From Anaerolineae bacterium (GTDB lineage: Bacteria; Chloroflexota; Anaerolineae; Aggregatilineales; UBA2796), in NCBI GenBank assembly GCA_019637615.1, contig JAHBVJ010000039.1, positions 1 to 64,000 of the forward strand: DNA of 64,000 nt, written 5' to 3'. Numbering within the stretch: the first letter of the stretch is position 1; every line of letters starts with the position of its first letter. The notes beneath the pieces were generated by a model, which saw nothing but the letters and a program-made list of their open reading frames with translations, ran no database searches and was not told where the DNA came from. Positions 62,592 to 64,000 of this stretch are shown in pieces. Position numbers and translations under genes: made by a program.

Positions 62592-63329
62592 ATGATGAAA
62601 TTACTGGTGATCGGTGGCAGTGGCATCGTCGGTTCGCTGGTCGTGCCGTTTTTGGCGGAACAGCATCAATTGCGGCTTTTCGATCTGCGTCCGCCGCAGC
62701 AAGAGGGCTTGGGCGAGTATATTCAGGGCGATGTCACGGATCACGCCGCACTGACGAGCGTGCTGGAAGGTGTCGATGCGCTCCTGTACATGGCGATGGG
62801 CAACCTCAAATGGGAAGAACCTATCGGCGTGTCGTCGGCCTTCGATGTGAACGTGAAGGGCGTCCACATGGCGCTGTGGGCAGCACACACGGCGGGCATC
62901 ACGCAAGCCGTCTACACCAGCAGCATGTCGGTCTATGCCGAACCGCTGATGCAGCGCTACTTCGCGGACGAAGACCTGACGCCGGACGCTGCTCACCTGT
63001 ACGGGCTGACCAAGCGCATGGGCGAAGAAGTCTGTCACAACGCCAGCCGCCTCTGGGGCATGAACATCAATGTGCTGCGGCTGTGCTTCCCGACGGCGGA
63101 AGAGAAATGGCTGCGCGAGACGGTCATCGGCAAGCCCACCATCGCGACGACGGCACAGGATGTGGCGCGGGCGATGCTGGCAGCGCTGGAGTTCCGCGCG
63201 GGCTATCAGGCGTTCACCATCAGCGGCGACTACGAAAACAAAGTTATGAACATGAGCAAGGCCAAACGCTTGCTCGGTTGGGAACCGTTGGCGCGCCCGA
63301 CACGGCAAGCGGATAGCAACGAACAATAA
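62592..63329 (+). CDS. NAD-dependent epimerase/dehydratase
   Basis: 245 residues of the extended SDR family. The nucleotide loop is LLVIGGSGIVGSLVV, DVTDHAAL the acidic strand end, TSSMSVYAEP the Ser strand and YGLTK the catalytic Tyr-x3-Lys. The length is short for a sugar epimerase, so the substrate domain is reduced. It starts 41 bases after the small-subunit gene and may share its transcript. The substrate is unknown. Confidence 0.88.
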   Translation: MMKLLVIGGSGIVGSLVVPFLAEQHQLRLFDLRPPQQEGLGEYIQGDVTDHAALTSVLEGVDALLYMAMGNLKWEEPIGVSSAFDVNVKGVHMALWAAHTAGITQAVYTSSMSVYAEPLMQRYFADEDLTPDAAHLYGLTKRMGEEVCHNASRLWGMNINVLRLCFPTAEEKWLRETVIGKPTIATTAQDVARAMLAALEFRAGYQAFTISGDYENKVMNMSKAKRLLGWEPLARPTRQADSNEQ

Positions 63330-63340
63330 GAGGTACAACG

Positions 63341-63904
63341 ATGGCATTCAAGGTAAAGCGGCGCGGTAAGCTGACTTACTATTACGAAGGCGACGATCCA
63401 GTGCTCTCGAATCTGGTGGTCGAGGCACAGCCGGACGGCGATCTGCGGATTTGTTTTTCTGGCCTAACGGGTGGGCATTCCGCGACGGGCGTACTAGGGC
63501 TGGACACGGTGACATCGATGAACCCCGATGTCGAAATCCCGCTCGTGTTCCGCTGTTGGGAGTTCTGGTTGCAACAGGCGGGCATCTGCGACTCGATTGC
63601 TGACGTGGACTTCATCGAGATTCACGCGTTTGGCTGCCAACCCAAAACGCCCAACCCGCAGCTTGATCCTGTTGGCTATGCCAAAGAGCTGGAGCGTTTG
63701 CGGCAAGCCTATGCCCGCGCCTACCGCGCCTATTTCAAAGAATACTGCCCCGATAACGGCCTGCCTGCGCGTTTCACCGTGCATGTGGTCGATGTGCCCG
63801 ATCAAGCCGCATCGTATGAATTTTACGGCACGGCGCTGTATCAGAAATCGCAGCGACCCACGCCCGACCAGCTTCACCCGGATTTGAAAGGTTCTCCGCT
63901 ATGA
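63341..63904 (+). CDS. Hypothetical protein
   Basis: 187 residues, soluble, starting MAFKVKRRGKLTYYYEGDD. No known family is recognised. A central stretch VEIPLVFRCWEFWLQQAGICDSIADVDFIEIHAFGC and a helical, Tyr/Arg-rich part (YAKELERLRQAYARAYRAYFKEY) are the main features. AGAGG precedes the ATG. It follows the epimerase by 11 bases, so the two are probably one operon. Confidence 0.65.
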   Translation: MAFKVKRRGKLTYYYEGDDPVLSNLVVEAQPDGDLRICFSGLTGGHSATGVLGLDTVTSMNPDVEIPLVFRCWEFWLQQAGICDSIADVDFIEIHAFGCQPKTPNPQLDPVGYAKELERLRQAYARAYRAYFKEYCPDNGLPARFTVHVVDVPDQAASYEFYGTALYQKSQRPTPDQLHPDLKGSPL

Positions 63905-63981
63905 GCAAGTCGTTCACGGCGGGAATGAGCATTTGAACACGTAAAAACTTAGATTCATCTGGCGCAGAAAGAATATTCAAC

Positions 63982-64000
63982 ATGGACTCTCAGTACGACC
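63982..64000 (+). CDS. Possible start of a further gene at the window edge
   Basis: ATG at 63982 opens a frame (MDSQYD) that runs off the window after six codons. AGAAAG lies 14 bases upstream. Too little is visible to judge. Confidence 0.2.

Noticed and set aside
1-64000. Prophage, CRISPR array, rRNA operon or replication origin
   Set aside because: No phage structural genes, regular spaced repeats, rRNA sequence or DnaA-box cluster was noticed on reading either strand.

Overview
The window looks like a chromosomal segment of a Gram-negative-like or monoderm environmental bacterium, most plausibly a member of the Chloroflexota (Anaerolineae-like). I infer this from several traits: surface proteins with long Thr/Pro spacers, a DUF5667-type membrane protein, a Flp-type pilin, a large multi-PAS/GAF kinase, the style of RpoB, and moderately high GC. 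No rRNA, tRNA or CRISPR array was recognised, and taxonomy was not tested by any search.

Layout. 1-10 kb: a glycosyltransferase/flippase pair, a TPR-esterase, an ADP-ribosylglycohydrolase, a radical SAM protein, a GH2 glycosidase, and a toxin-antitoxin locus whose antitoxin gene is tandemly repeated with a 378-bp period. 10-14.4 kb: rpoB alone, with its own promoter and terminator and no rpoC beside it. 14.6-27 kb: a Flp pilin, a 5-formyl-THF cyclo-ligase-like protein, an orphan BMP-type binding protein, a CPA antiporter, metG with a structured leader or small RNA upstream, an MBL-fold protein and a 1386-residue hybrid-like sensor kinase.

27.1-40.5 kb is the core of the window: a phosphonate utilisation island. 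Two complete transporter cassettes in the order phnC-phnE-phnD each have an upstream 11-bp direct-repeat array that resembles a PHO box, and each ends in an intrinsic terminator. The C-P lyase set phnG-H-I-J-K-L-M follows, then a hexapeptide acyltransferase and a Cys-dependent phosphatase. PhnN and PhnP are absent. The PhnJ homologue is full length and aligns to the E. coli enzyme with a constant 16-residue offset, but it contains no cysteine at all. All three iron-sulfur ligands and the catalytic thiyl cysteine are replaced by Val or Ile, while the glycyl-radical Gly and the PhnI His pair are kept. A C-P lyase complex whose radical SAM subunit cannot bind the cluster is the strongest candidate here for a new or altered enzyme system.

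40.5-51.7 kb: a DUF1116 protein, an AIG2-like protein and a biuret-hydrolase-like amidohydrolase (ureide/oxamate theme), a Thr/Pro-spacer surface protein, SelA, a secreted beta-propeller protein, a Gfo/Idh/MocA oxidoreductase, and a GH4 glycosidase/PfkB kinase pair. 51.7-53.2 kb is an intact IS4-like element bounded on both sides by a 20-bp palindrome. 53.2-64 kb: a FAAL/ACP pair, a DUF5667 protein, a TetR regulator with two matching operators controlling itself and an SDR/MDR pair, a gene-free stretch with a strong promoter (possible small RNA), glnS, an orphan diol-dehydratase small subunit, an epimerase and an unknown protein.
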